A stretch of 64,000 nucleotides of DNA, taken from an uncultured Oscillospiraceae bacterium (GTDB taxonomy: Bacteria > Bacillota > Clostridia > Oscillospirales > Oscillospiraceae). The translations under genes were made by a program, and so were the position numbers. Below, piece by piece: positions 49,131-56,601 of the stretch; within the stretch, counting starts at the first letter, position 1; each line of letters opens with the position of its first letter. The notes below the pieces were generated by a model, which saw only the letters and a list, made by a program, of their open reading frames with translations, did not search any database and was not told the DNA's origin. The DNA lies in contig CAKTQV010000006.1 of the NCBI GenBank assembly GCA_934597255.1, forward strand, positions 74,102 through 138,101. Reading direction: 5' to 3'.

Positions 49131-49979
49131 ATGGCACGCAAGGACAAAGCGCCGAAAGAAAAGAAAGCCAAGAAGGAGCCGAAGCCGCTGGAATCGTGCG
49201 GCAGCCGTATTATCGGCAATCCGGTCCGGGTCCTTATCATTCTGGCGATCATCAGCGCGATCATCGGCGTTGCGCTGTTCCAGTTCTACTACTCCTATAA
49301 GAGCTATTTCGACTATATGATCGGCGGGCTGATCATCGTTATCGGTCTGGCCAGTCTGGTGTTTTATTTCGCCAAGAAGCCGATCGACGGCGTTTACCGC
49401 TGCGAGTTTGCCGTGGGCGTTCTGTGCATAGCCTTCGGCGTGTATGTGGCGCTCAACGGGGGCGCAAGCTTCTCCTTCCTGGTCATCATCGGCGCGATAT
49501 GCGCGTTCGACGGCGTGATAAAGCTTCAGTACACGCTCGATCTGGCGCGTATGCGCTTTAAGGTCTGGTGGCTGCCGCTGATCTTCTCGATCCTCGGCAT
49601 CGCCATCGGCGTCGTGATCCTCATGGGCATCTTCGGCGAGGTGTTCGGCGAGGGCGAGGGCGCGTCCATTGCCGGTATCGCTCTTTGTGTCAACGCTCTG
49701 TTTGACGTCGCCTGCGCCATTGTGATCGCGGTGCGCAACCGCAAGGCGGCCAAGAAGGCGCAGAAGCAGGCGGAGATCGACGCTGCGGTGAAGGCCGCCA
49801 TCGCGGCGGAGGCGCAGAACGCCACGGTGGAGCCCGCTGCGGCGGAGGAGCCGGTTACGGAGCCGGAGATCCTGGAGATGCCGGCTGAACCGGTTGAGGA
49901 AACGCAGCCGGAGCTTTCGATCCAGGAGCCGGAGGAAGCGGCCGAAATGGCGGAACCGGCGGAGACGCCGGCGGAATAA
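49131..49979 (+). CDS. DUF308-like membrane protein with acidic tail
   Basis: A 282-residue protein. The N-terminal 30 residues are Lys-rich, then six membrane helices in three Gly-rich hairpins follow (HdeD/DUF308 pattern), and the last 75 residues are cytoplasmic, Ala/Glu/Pro-rich. The start ATG at 49131 has AAAGGA eight bases upstream. Function unknown. The Glu/Pro-rich tail resembles that of MltG nearby in composition only. Confidence 0.75.
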   Translation: MARKDKAPKEKKAKKEPKPLESCGSRIIGNPVRVLIILAIISAIIGVALFQFYYSYKSYFDYMIGGLIIVIGLASLVFYFAKKPIDGVYRCEFAVGVLCIAFGVYVALNGGASFSFLVIIGAICAFDGVIKLQYTLDLARMRFKVWWLPLIFSILGIAIGVVILMGIFGEVFGEGEGASIAGIALCVNALFDVACAIVIAVRNRKAAKKAQKQAEIDAAVKAAIAAEAQNATVEPAAAEEPVTEPEILEMPAEPVEETQPELSIQEPEEAAEMAEPAETPAE

Positions 49980-50000
49980 GGGCAGAAAACCGCTTTTACG

Positions 50001-50028
50001 GGCGGCGGCCGGGAGGCCGCCGCCTTTT
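50001..50028 (+). terminator. Terminator of the DUF308-like gene
   Basis: A ten-base-pair GC stem (50001-50010 with 50015-50024) with GGGA loop and four T. Confidence 0.8.
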
Positions 50029-50044
50029 CTCTGCCGGAAAACAC

Positions 50045-50073
50045 TTGTAAAAAGTGCGGCGAGGGAATATAAT
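50045..50073 (+). promoter_or_regulatory. Sigma-A promoter of murC
   Basis: TTGTAA, a 17-base spacer and a perfect TATAAT, 35 bases before the murC start. Confidence 0.8.
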
Positions 50074-50108
50074 GTGTTGATAAAAATCCTGAAAGCACGG
50101 AGAACAGC

Positions 50109-51482
50109 ATGAGTGAGTTTGAAAATTTTCTTCAGCCCGGGAAAAAGGGATATCTGATCGGTATCGGCGGCGTTTCCATGGCGCCCCTGGCGGAGATACT
50201 GGCCGGGATGGGACTTTCCATCAGCGGCAGCGATATGCAGGAGAGCGAAAAGGTGGCGGAGCTGCGCGAGCGCGGCATTCGCGTGAACATCGGCCACCGT
50301 GCCGAGAATATTCTGCCGGAGTATGATTTTGTCGTCCGAACGGCCGCCGTGCACGATGAAAACCCCGAGATCGTGGCGGCGCGGGAGCGGAGCATCCCGG
50401 TTTTTGAACGGGCGCAGGCCTGGGGCGCGCTGATGCGCGGCTATAAAAACGCGCTGTGCATCGCCGGAACACACGGCAAGACGACGACGACCTCCATGTG
50501 CACGCATATCCTTATGGCGGCGGAAAAGGACCCCACGGTCATGATCGGGGGCACGCTCCCGCTGCTGCATGCCGGCCACCGCGTCGGCCGCGGCGATACC
50601 ATCGTGATGGAATCGTGCGAGTATTACGACAGCTTTCTGTCGTTCCATCCGACGATCGCGGTGCTGCTGGACGTGGAAGCCGATCATCTGGACTATTTTT
50701 CCGATCTGGCGGCGGTCAAACGCTCGTTCCGCCGCTTTGCCGAGCTTGTCCCGGCCGACGGTATGGTGATCGCCAACCGGGACGACGCCAATACCATGGA
50801 CGCTATCGCCGGCATCGACCGGCCTGTCATGACCTTCGGCATGACGCCGGAGGCGGACGTATACGCCGAGAATGTCGAGATGGACGGCGCCGGCACGGAG
50901 TTCGACGTTTTTCACAAGGGAGCGCTGTACGCCCATCTGAATCTGAGCGTACCCGGCCGCCATAACGTGATGAACGCGCTTGCGGCGACGGCGGCGGCCA
51001 TCACGCTCGGCATTTCCCCGACAGCGGTGAAATACGGCCTGTCGGCCTTCCGCGGCGCGAACCGCCGGTTTGAGTTCAAGGGAAAATTCAACGGCGCGGA
51101 CGTCTACGACGATTATGCCCATCATCCGGGTGAGCTCAAGGCGCTGCTCGACGCGGTGGAGCCGCTGGGCTACAAGCGCGTGCTGCTGGTGTTCCAGCCG
51201 CATACCTACAGCCGGACGAGGGCGCTGTTTGACGATTTCGTCCGCCAGCTCAGCCGCCCGGACGTGACGTTTCTGGCGGAGATATATGCCGCGCGCGAAA
51301 AGAACACGCTGCATATTTCCTCGGCGGATCTGGCGAAGGAGCTGCCGAACGGGATGTTTTTCCCGACCTTTGAGGAGCTGGAAAAGACGCTGCGCTTTGC
51401 CGCCGCGCCCGGCGACATTATCCTGACTGTCGGCGCCGGAGACGTGTATCGGATCGGCGAGGATATCCTTGCGGAGGAATAA
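50109..51482 (+). CDS. murC: UDP-N-acetylmuramate-L-alanine ligase
   Basis: A 457-residue Mur ligase joining L-Ala to UDP-MurNAc in the cytosol. The UDP-binding start is GYLIGIGGVSMAPLAEIL, the ATP loop GTHGKTTTTSM, the catalytic VEADHLDYF region, and AHHPGELKALLDA. The length is normal. It has its own promoter and terminator and stands outside any dcw cluster. Confidence 0.96.
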   Translation: MSEFENFLQPGKKGYLIGIGGVSMAPLAEILAGMGLSISGSDMQESEKVAELRERGIRVNIGHRAENILPEYDFVVRTAAVHDENPEIVAARERSIPVFERAQAWGALMRGYKNALCIAGTHGKTTTTSMCTHILMAAEKDPTVMIGGTLPLLHAGHRVGRGDTIVMESCEYYDSFLSFHPTIAVLLDVEADHLDYFSDLAAVKRSFRRFAELVPADGMVIANRDDANTMDAIAGIDRPVMTFGMTPEADVYAENVEMDGAGTEFDVFHKGALYAHLNLSVPGRHNVMNALAATAAAITLGISPTAVKYGLSAFRGANRRFEFKGKFNGADVYDDYAHHPGELKALLDAVEPLGYKRVLLVFQPHTYSRTRALFDDFVRQLSRPDVTFLAEIYAAREKNTLHISSADLAKELPNGMFFPTFEELEKTLRFAAAPGDIILTVGAGDVYRIGEDILAEE

Positions 51483-51498
51483 GCCATAGCGGCGGACG

Positions 51499-51542
51499 GC
51501 CGCGGGGCCTGCGGCAAACGCGCCCCGCGGTCTTAATTTTTA
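51499..51542 (+). terminator. Terminator of murC
   Basis: A ten-base-pair stem (51500-51509 with 51523-51532) with a 13-base loop is followed by CTTAATTTTT. Confidence 0.75.
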
Positions 51543-51562
51543 CAGCTTTTTTTGCGGTTTTA

Positions 51563-51591
51563 TTGAAAATACCAGGCGGTTATATTATAAT
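51563..51591 (+). promoter_or_regulatory. Sigma-A promoter of the sirtuin-tagA-tmk operon
   Basis: TTGAAA, 17 bases, perfect TATAAT, 36 bases before the sirtuin start. Confidence 0.82.
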
Positions 51592-51627
51592 ATACCGAAT
51601 AGTATCCGATATTATCGGCATCGGGGG

Positions 51628-52356
51628 ATGAGGGCCTTGAAACCGGAGATCGAAAAACTGAAAAACATGATCGCGGCGTCGGACAACATTGTCTTTTTCG
51701 GCGGCGCGGGCGTCTCGACGGAAAGCGGGATACCGGATTTCCGCAGCGTGGACGGGCTTTACAACCAGCAGTACAAATACCCGCCGGAGACGATTTTGTC
51801 GGCCAGCTTTTTTGAGCGCGACCCGGAGGAGTTTTACCGCTTTTACCACGCCAAGCTGATCGCACCGCCGGGCGTGGAGCCGAACGCGGCCCACCGGCGT
51901 CTGGCGGAGCTGGAGCGGGAGGGAAAGCTGCGGGCGGTCATCACGCAGAACATCGACGGACTGCATCAGAAGGCCGGCAGCCGCGAGGTGCTCGAGCTGC
52001 ACGGCACGACTCACCGCTGCTACTGCGCCCGCTGCCGCAGGCCGTATCCCGAGAGCTTCGTCAACGACTGCGAGGGCGTGCCCCGCTGCGAGTGCGGCGG
52101 CGCCGTCCGCCCGGACGTGGTGCTTTATGAGGAAGCGCTGGATGAGAAGGTCCTGGAAAAGGCGATCCGGTTCATCGCGGCGGCGGATATGCTCATCATC
52201 GGCGGGACGTCGCTGGTCGTATACCCGGCGGCCGGTCTGATCAACTACTACCGCGGGCACAAGCTCGTGCTTGTAAACCGGGGCCAGACTCCGCAGGACG
52301 GCTATGCCGATCTCGTGGTGCGCGACAACATCGGCGAGGTGTTCTCGCAGGTATGA
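51628..52356 (+). CDS. cobB: NAD-dependent protein deacylase (sirtuin)
   Basis: A 242-residue Sir2 enzyme that removes acetyl or other acyl groups from protein lysine using NAD. NAD site GGAGVSTESGIPDFRS, catalytic TQNIDGLH and ELHGTTH (His), four Zn-binding Cys (CARC, CEC), and GTSLVVYPAAG are all intact. In an acetate/butyrate-producing cell with high acyl-CoA it would control protein acylation (inference). It overlaps tagA by four bases. ATG at 51628 is kept as start, though TTG three codons later is possible. Confidence 0.94.
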   Translation: MRALKPEIEKLKNMIAASDNIVFFGGAGVSTESGIPDFRSVDGLYNQQYKYPPETILSASFFERDPEEFYRFYHAKLIAPPGVEPNAAHRRLAELEREGKLRAVITQNIDGLHQKAGSREVLELHGTTHRCYCARCRRPYPESFVNDCEGVPRCECGGAVRPDVVLYEEALDEKVLEKAIRFIAAADMLIIGGTSLVVYPAAGLINYYRGHKLVLVNRGQTPQDGYADLVVRDNIGEVFSQV

Positions 52357-53081
52357 AAACGGCGATCCTCGGCGTCGGCGTGGACGGTCTGACGTTGGAG
52401 CAGGCGGTGGAGCGCGCGCTGCGGCTCATGGACGAGCGGCGCGGCGCCTATGTGTGCACGCCTAACCCGGAGATGCTCTGGCTGTGCCGGAGGGACGGGA
52501 CGCTGCGCGGCATTGTGAACGCGGCGGATATGATCCTGCCGGACGGCGTGGGCGTGCTTCTCGGCGCAAGGTTGCTGGGCCGGCCGCTCCCGGAGCGGGT
52601 CACGGGCTTTGATTTTGTCTGCGCGCTGATGGCGCGGATGCACGGGCGCGTGTTTCTTCTCGGCGGAAAGCCCGGCGTGGCGGAGCGCGCGGCGCGGACG
52701 ATACGGACGCGCTTTCCGGCGGCGACGGTCGCGGGCGTGTGCGACGGCTATACCGGCGAGGACGACGGACTTATCCGGCGGATCGAGGCGGCGGAGCCGG
52801 ATCTCCTTCTCGTATGCCTCGGCATGGGGAAGCAGGAACGCTTTATGGCCCGGCTCGCGGGAAACGGGCATATCGGCCTGATGGCCGGACTTGGCGGGAC
52901 GCTGGACGTGCTGGCCGGGGACATACCGCGCGCTCCGGCGTTTTTTATCCGCTGCCGCCTTGAGTGGCTGTACCGTCTGCTGCGCGAGCCAAAAAGAATA
53001 GGAAGGGTCATGCGCCTGCCGCTGTATCTGGCGGCGGTCATGAAACAGAGGAAAGAAAATGGGAAAGCTGATCGTTCTTGA
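52353..53081 (+). CDS. tagA: WecG/TagA/CpsF-family glycosyltransferase
   Basis: A 242-residue enzyme adding N-acetylmannosamine (or a related sugar) to undecaprenyl-PP-GlcNAc, first committed step of wall teichoic acid or related polymers. Family marks are the TPNPEMLW region, ADMILPDGVGVL, VFLLGGKPGV, and CLGMGKQERFMARL then GLGGTLDVLAG. GT26 fold. Its end overlaps tmk by 23 bases. No other teichoic acid gene is near. Confidence 0.92.
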   Translation: MKTAILGVGVDGLTLEQAVERALRLMDERRGAYVCTPNPEMLWLCRRDGTLRGIVNAADMILPDGVGVLLGARLLGRPLPERVTGFDFVCALMARMHGRVFLLGGKPGVAERAARTIRTRFPAATVAGVCDGYTGEDDGLIRRIEAAEPDLLLVCLGMGKQERFMARLAGNGHIGLMAGLGGTLDVLAGDIPRAPAFFIRCRLEWLYRLLREPKRIGRVMRLPLYLAAVMKQRKENGKADRS

Positions 53082-53730
53082 GGGCGTGGACGGAAGCGGG
53101 AAATCCACGCAGTACAAGCTGCTGCGCGAGCGCTTCGAGGCGGAGGGGATCGCCTACCACAGCGTCGTGTTCCCCCGGTACGGCGAGGAATCCTCCGCGC
53201 TGATACGGATGTATCTGGGCGGGGCGTTCGGCGCCCGGCCGGAGGATGTGAGCGCCTGCGCCGCCTCGGCCTTCTATACCGTTGACCGCTATGCCTCCTA
53301 CAAGCAGGACTGGGGCGGCATATACGAAGGCGGCGGGCTGATCCTGGCCGACCGCTACACCACCTCCAACGCCGTGCATCAGGGCTCCAAGCTGCCGCAG
53401 GCGGAGCAGAAGGCGTTTTTTGACTGGCTGTACGATTTTGAATACGTCCGCATGGGACTGCCGCGGCCGGATATGGTGATCTACCTCGACGTGAACATCG
53501 AAACCTCGCTTTCGCGCATCCACCACCGCGAGGAGCGGACGGGCACGCACTCGGACATACACGAGCGGGACACGGAATATCTCGAGCGCTGCATCGAGAC
53601 CGGACGGCGCGCCTGCGAGCATTACGGCTGGGAGCGCATCGGCTGCTTCACGGCGGACGGGGAAGAGCGTGACCGGCACGAGAAGCATGAGGCCATTTTT
53701 GCGGCCATAAAAAAAGCGGGACTCGTGTGA
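53059..53730 (+). CDS. tmk: Thymidylate kinase
   Basis: A 223-residue dTMP kinase-like enzyme making dTDP. P-loop EGVDGSGKSTQ at about 8-18, DRY motif (LADRYTTSNAVHQG) and the LID-region residues near RIHHREERTGTHSD. It is a little longer than usual (about 205-215). It shares an operon with sirtuin and tagA by overlaps. A minus-strand terminator crosses its stop codon. Confidence 0.92.
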   Translation: MGKLIVLEGVDGSGKSTQYKLLRERFEAEGIAYHSVVFPRYGEESSALIRMYLGGAFGARPEDVSACAASAFYTVDRYASYKQDWGGIYEGGGLILADRYTTSNAVHQGSKLPQAEQKAFFDWLYDFEYVRMGLPRPDMVIYLDVNIETSLSRIHHREERTGTHSDIHERDTEYLERCIETGRRACEHYGWERIGCFTADGEERDRHEKHEAIFAAIKKAGLV

Positions 53731-53736
53731 GTCCCG
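53709..53736 (-). terminator. Terminator of the Cys-rich microprotein gene
   Basis: An eight-base-pair stem (53717-53724 with 53729-53736) includes the tmk stop codon; on the minus strand it is followed by C and a T run. Confidence 0.7.
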
Positions 53737-53768
53737 AGAAAAACCGGCGCGTTTTTTCTGTTATGTCG

Positions 53769-53915
53769 TCAGCAGCCGCAGCCGCAGGAATTCGAGTTGT
53801 TGTCGCAGCCGCAGCCGCCGTTGCAGCCGCAGGAATTGCCGCCCCAGCCGAACAGCAGGATGATGATGAGCAGGATAACGAGCCAGGAAGTGTTGTTGCA
53901 GGAATTGCAGAACAT
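53769..53915 (-). CDS. Cys/Gly-rich single-helix membrane microprotein
   Basis: A 48-residue protein. The N-terminus MFCNSCNNTSW has two Cys, one helix (LVILLIIILLFGWGG) follows, and the C-terminus holds seven more Cys in CGC-like clusters ending CGCGC. It resembles the very small YjcZ-type sporulation-related proteins in architecture, but the Cys count is unusual. AAAGGAA lies nine bases before the ATG. The preserved frame, ribosome site and own terminator argue that it is real despite its size. Metal or disulfide chemistry is plausible but unproven. Confidence 0.7.
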   Translation of the reverse strand: MFCNSCNNTSWLVILLIIILLFGWGGNSCGCNGGCGCDNNSNSCGCGC

Positions 53916-54044
53916 AATAATTTCCTTTCTCCGCGTGCGATACTGATCGTGACCGCTCCAGACGCGGTATAAGAGCAGCGCGGCGTTTTCTGAGATATAC
54001 TATGACGAAAAGCGTGTATGCGTTACAAGCAAAGGAGTATGCAA

Positions 54045-56579
54045 ATGGCGCAGAAGAGAACAAACGACGATTTTGATTTCGACCGTGTGCCGGGCGGCGG
54101 AGACAGCTCCGCGCCGGGCGGCATGGAGGATTTTGATATATTCAATTTCTCCAGCGCCGATCTGGATGCGGCCGGCATCGGCCATGTTCACGATGATCTT
54201 GATCTGGACAGCTTCTTGAATTTTGACGAGCCGATGGAGCCGGAGGAGCCGGAGAGCGCGCCGGCGGAGGAAGCGGCGGAGACGGAAGCGGATGCGGAAG
54301 CCGAGCGCGCGCGTCAGTCGGAGCGTCAGGCGCGCCGCGCCCGCCGGGAGACGGCCTTTGCCGAGCTTTTTGGATCGCCGGAGGCGGAGGAAGAAGCCGA
54401 ACTGGAGGAAGGATCCGAAGCGCCGCGTCCGAAGAAGAAAGGCCGCGGCCGCCGGAAAAGCGCCGTCCGCGAGGAAGAGCCGGCCGCATGGGAAGCGGAG
54501 GAGCCGGAAAGCGCCCCGTCGGAGACGGCGGAGGATGCCGAGCCGGAGGAAGGACCCGAAGCGCCGCGCCCGAAGAAGAAAGGCCGTGGCCGCCGGAAAA
54601 GCGCCGTCCGCGAGGAGGAGCCGGCCGCCTGGGACGTGGAGGAGCCGGCAAGCGCCCCGCCGGAGACGGCGGAGGATGCCGAGCCGGAGGAAGGACCCGA
54701 AGCGCCGCGCCCGAAGAAGAAAGGCCGCGGCCGCCGGAAAAGCGCCGTCCGCGAGGAAGAACCGGCCGTCTGGGACGTGGAGGAGCCGGCGGCATTTCAG
54801 CCGGAAGCGGATATTGCCGTGCCGGAGGCGGAAAGCGAGCCGGACTTCATGCCGGACACGGCGGAGAAGCCCGAAACGGGCATCTCCGAGGATGCGCCAT
54901 ATCATCAGTTCCCATCGGAACCGGCGGAGGCGCCCTTTGGAGACGAAGATCCCGGGCCGGAGCTTGCCGACGGGGAGGAAAAGCCCCGCCGCATGGGCTT
55001 TTTGGCCCGCTTCAAGAAAAAGAGCGCCCCGCGGGAGGACGAGCTTCCGGAGGAGGTGCAGGACGGCGAGACGCCCGACGAGGAACCGGGGGAAAAGCGG
55101 CAGTCGTTTTTCCGCTCGATCTTTTTCCGGCCGAGAGACGAGGGCGAGGAAGACGCCGAACCGGAGGATGAGCCTGGATCGGAGGAGCCGGAGGACAAGC
55201 CGGCCGGAGCGAAGATATCCTTCTTCACGCGCCTGTCGCCGGAAAAGGAAAAATTCGAGGCGCTGATGCGCGCGAAGAAGGAAGAGGAAAAGCCGCGCCG
55301 CCGTCGGGAGATCGCCGCGGCGGACAACGAAGCTCTTGCCGCGCAGCTTCCGCGCGAGCCGAAGCGCAGCGAGATGCTGGTCTACGATTCCGAGCTGGAC
55401 GATCTGGACTACATCGACGCCGACGATCTGCCGGAAACGCGCGACTATCTGCCCATCCGCTTCCGCCGCTACGGAAGAAGCGGCATCGGCGGGGGATTGA
55501 TGTACGCTGTGTTCGTCATCAGTATTTCCATCATCCTTGCCTGCTTCGGATGGCTGTGCGCCGCCGATGTGCTGGCCCTTTCCAAGGACGAGGTACACGC
55601 CGTGGTCGTGGTCGAATCGTACACGCCGGGCGATACGGACACGCTCAACGAGGACGGCAAGCCGGTCAACGAAAAGGGGAACGTCATCACCTGCGACATC
55701 GACCAGGTGGCCGACGCGCTCAAAGAAGGCGACATCATCAATTTCAAGTTTTTGTTCAAGCTGTTTTCCAAGCTTTCGCATGCCAACACGAAGATCGACC
55801 CCGGCACCTACGACGTGTCCACAAAGCTTGACTACCGCGCGCTCATCACGGAGATGCAGACCGGCTCCGACTCGCAGGAGATCACAAAGATCACCTTCCC
55901 CGAGGGCTATCGCATGGAGCAGATATTCGAGCTTCTCGAGGACAACAACATCTGCAGTTACGACGATCTGATGGAAGCGGCGGCGGAGCATGACTATTCC
56001 TACAGCTGGCTGGAGGAGGACTGGTATCTCAACGCAAAGGGCGACCCGACGCGGCTGGAGGGCTATCTGTTCCCGGATACCTATGAGTTTTATCAGGGCG
56101 AGAACGCCGTCAACGTGATCAACCGCTTCCTTCTGCGCTTCCATGGACTGCTGACGCAGGATATGTACCAGCAGGCGGAAAACCGAGGCATCACGCTGCA
56201 TGAGGCGGTCATCATCGCGTCGCTCATCGAGAAGGAGGCCGGGCCGGAGGACGACCGCAGCAACTTCTCCTCCGTTATCTTCAACCGTCTCAACAGCGGC
56301 TGGAAGCTGCAGCTCGACTCGACCGTCAACTATATCAAAAACACCAGTACCTTTAACCTCTCAAACGCAGACCTCTCCATTGACAATCCCTACAACACCT
56401 ACGTCTATGAGGGCTTGCCCAAGGGACCCATCTGCTCGCCGGGGCTTGCGTCCATAAACGCGGCGCTCAACCCCAACTCCACGGACTACTGGTTCTGGTA
56501 CGCCTACGAGGGCGTGACCCACTTCTTCACAAACAACAGCGACTTCGACGCGTTTGCTGAGGCGCATCCTTATAATTAA
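54045..56579 (+). CDS. mltG: Endolytic murein transglycosylase MltG with long charged N-terminus
   Basis: An 844-residue protein. Residues 1-480 are cytoplasmic, low-complexity, acidic with Lys/Arg patches, and contain a 47-residue unit repeated almost three times (PRPKKKGRGRRKSA in each). One membrane helix follows near 485-508. The outer C-terminus is the YceG/MltG domain that cuts nascent glycan strands: EGYRMEQIFELL, EGYLFPDTYEFY and the catalytic ASLIEKEAGPEDD (Glu729 or 731), then LQLDSTVNY. Normal MltG is about 340-400 residues, so the N-terminal half is extra. ATG at 54045 follows AAGGAG by seven bases. alaS starts 22 bases after it. Confidence 0.9.
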   Translation: MAQKRTNDDFDFDRVPGGGDSSAPGGMEDFDIFNFSSADLDAAGIGHVHDDLDLDSFLNFDEPMEPEEPESAPAEEAAETEADAEAERARQSERQARRARRETAFAELFGSPEAEEEAELEEGSEAPRPKKKGRGRRKSAVREEEPAAWEAEEPESAPSETAEDAEPEEGPEAPRPKKKGRGRRKSAVREEEPAAWDVEEPASAPPETAEDAEPEEGPEAPRPKKKGRGRRKSAVREEEPAVWDVEEPAAFQPEADIAVPEAESEPDFMPDTAEKPETGISEDAPYHQFPSEPAEAPFGDEDPGPELADGEEKPRRMGFLARFKKKSAPREDELPEEVQDGETPDEEPGEKRQSFFRSIFFRPRDEGEEDAEPEDEPGSEEPEDKPAGAKISFFTRLSPEKEKFEALMRAKKEEEKPRRRREIAAADNEALAAQLPREPKRSEMLVYDSELDDLDYIDADDLPETRDYLPIRFRRYGRSGIGGGLMYAVFVISISIILACFGWLCAADVLALSKDEVHAVVVVESYTPGDTDTLNEDGKPVNEKGNVITCDIDQVADALKEGDIINFKFLFKLFSKLSHANTKIDPGTYDVSTKLDYRALITEMQTGSDSQEITKITFPEGYRMEQIFELLEDNNICSYDDLMEAAAEHDYSYSWLEEDWYLNAKGDPTRLEGYLFPDTYEFYQGENAVNVINRFLLRFHGLLTQDMYQQAENRGITLHEAVIIASLIEKEAGPEDDRSNFSSVIFNRLNSGWKLQLDSTVNYIKNTSTFNLSNADLSIDNPYNTYVYEGLPKGPICSPGLASINAALNPNSTDYWFWYAYEGVTHFFTNNSDFDAFAEAHPYN
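54415..54801 (+). repeat. 141-bp tandem repeats inside mltG
   Basis: Two full and one partial copy (starts 54415, 54556, 54697) of a 141-bp in-frame unit encode an acidic segment around a conserved PRPKKKGRGRRKSA core. Copies 2 and 3 are nearly identical at the DNA level, showing recent duplication. Confidence 0.9.
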
Positions 56580-56601
56580 CAGAGAGCGAGGATTTCTGAT
56601 C

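Noticed and set aside
54000..56201. Long open frame on the minus strand opposite mltG
   Set aside because: Composition is Arg/Leu/Phe-rich shadow of the mltG repeat; no family match and no ribosome site.
56580..56601. Possible T-box or other leader control of alaS
   Set aside because: Only 22 bases lie between mltG and alaS and no T-box signature is visible.
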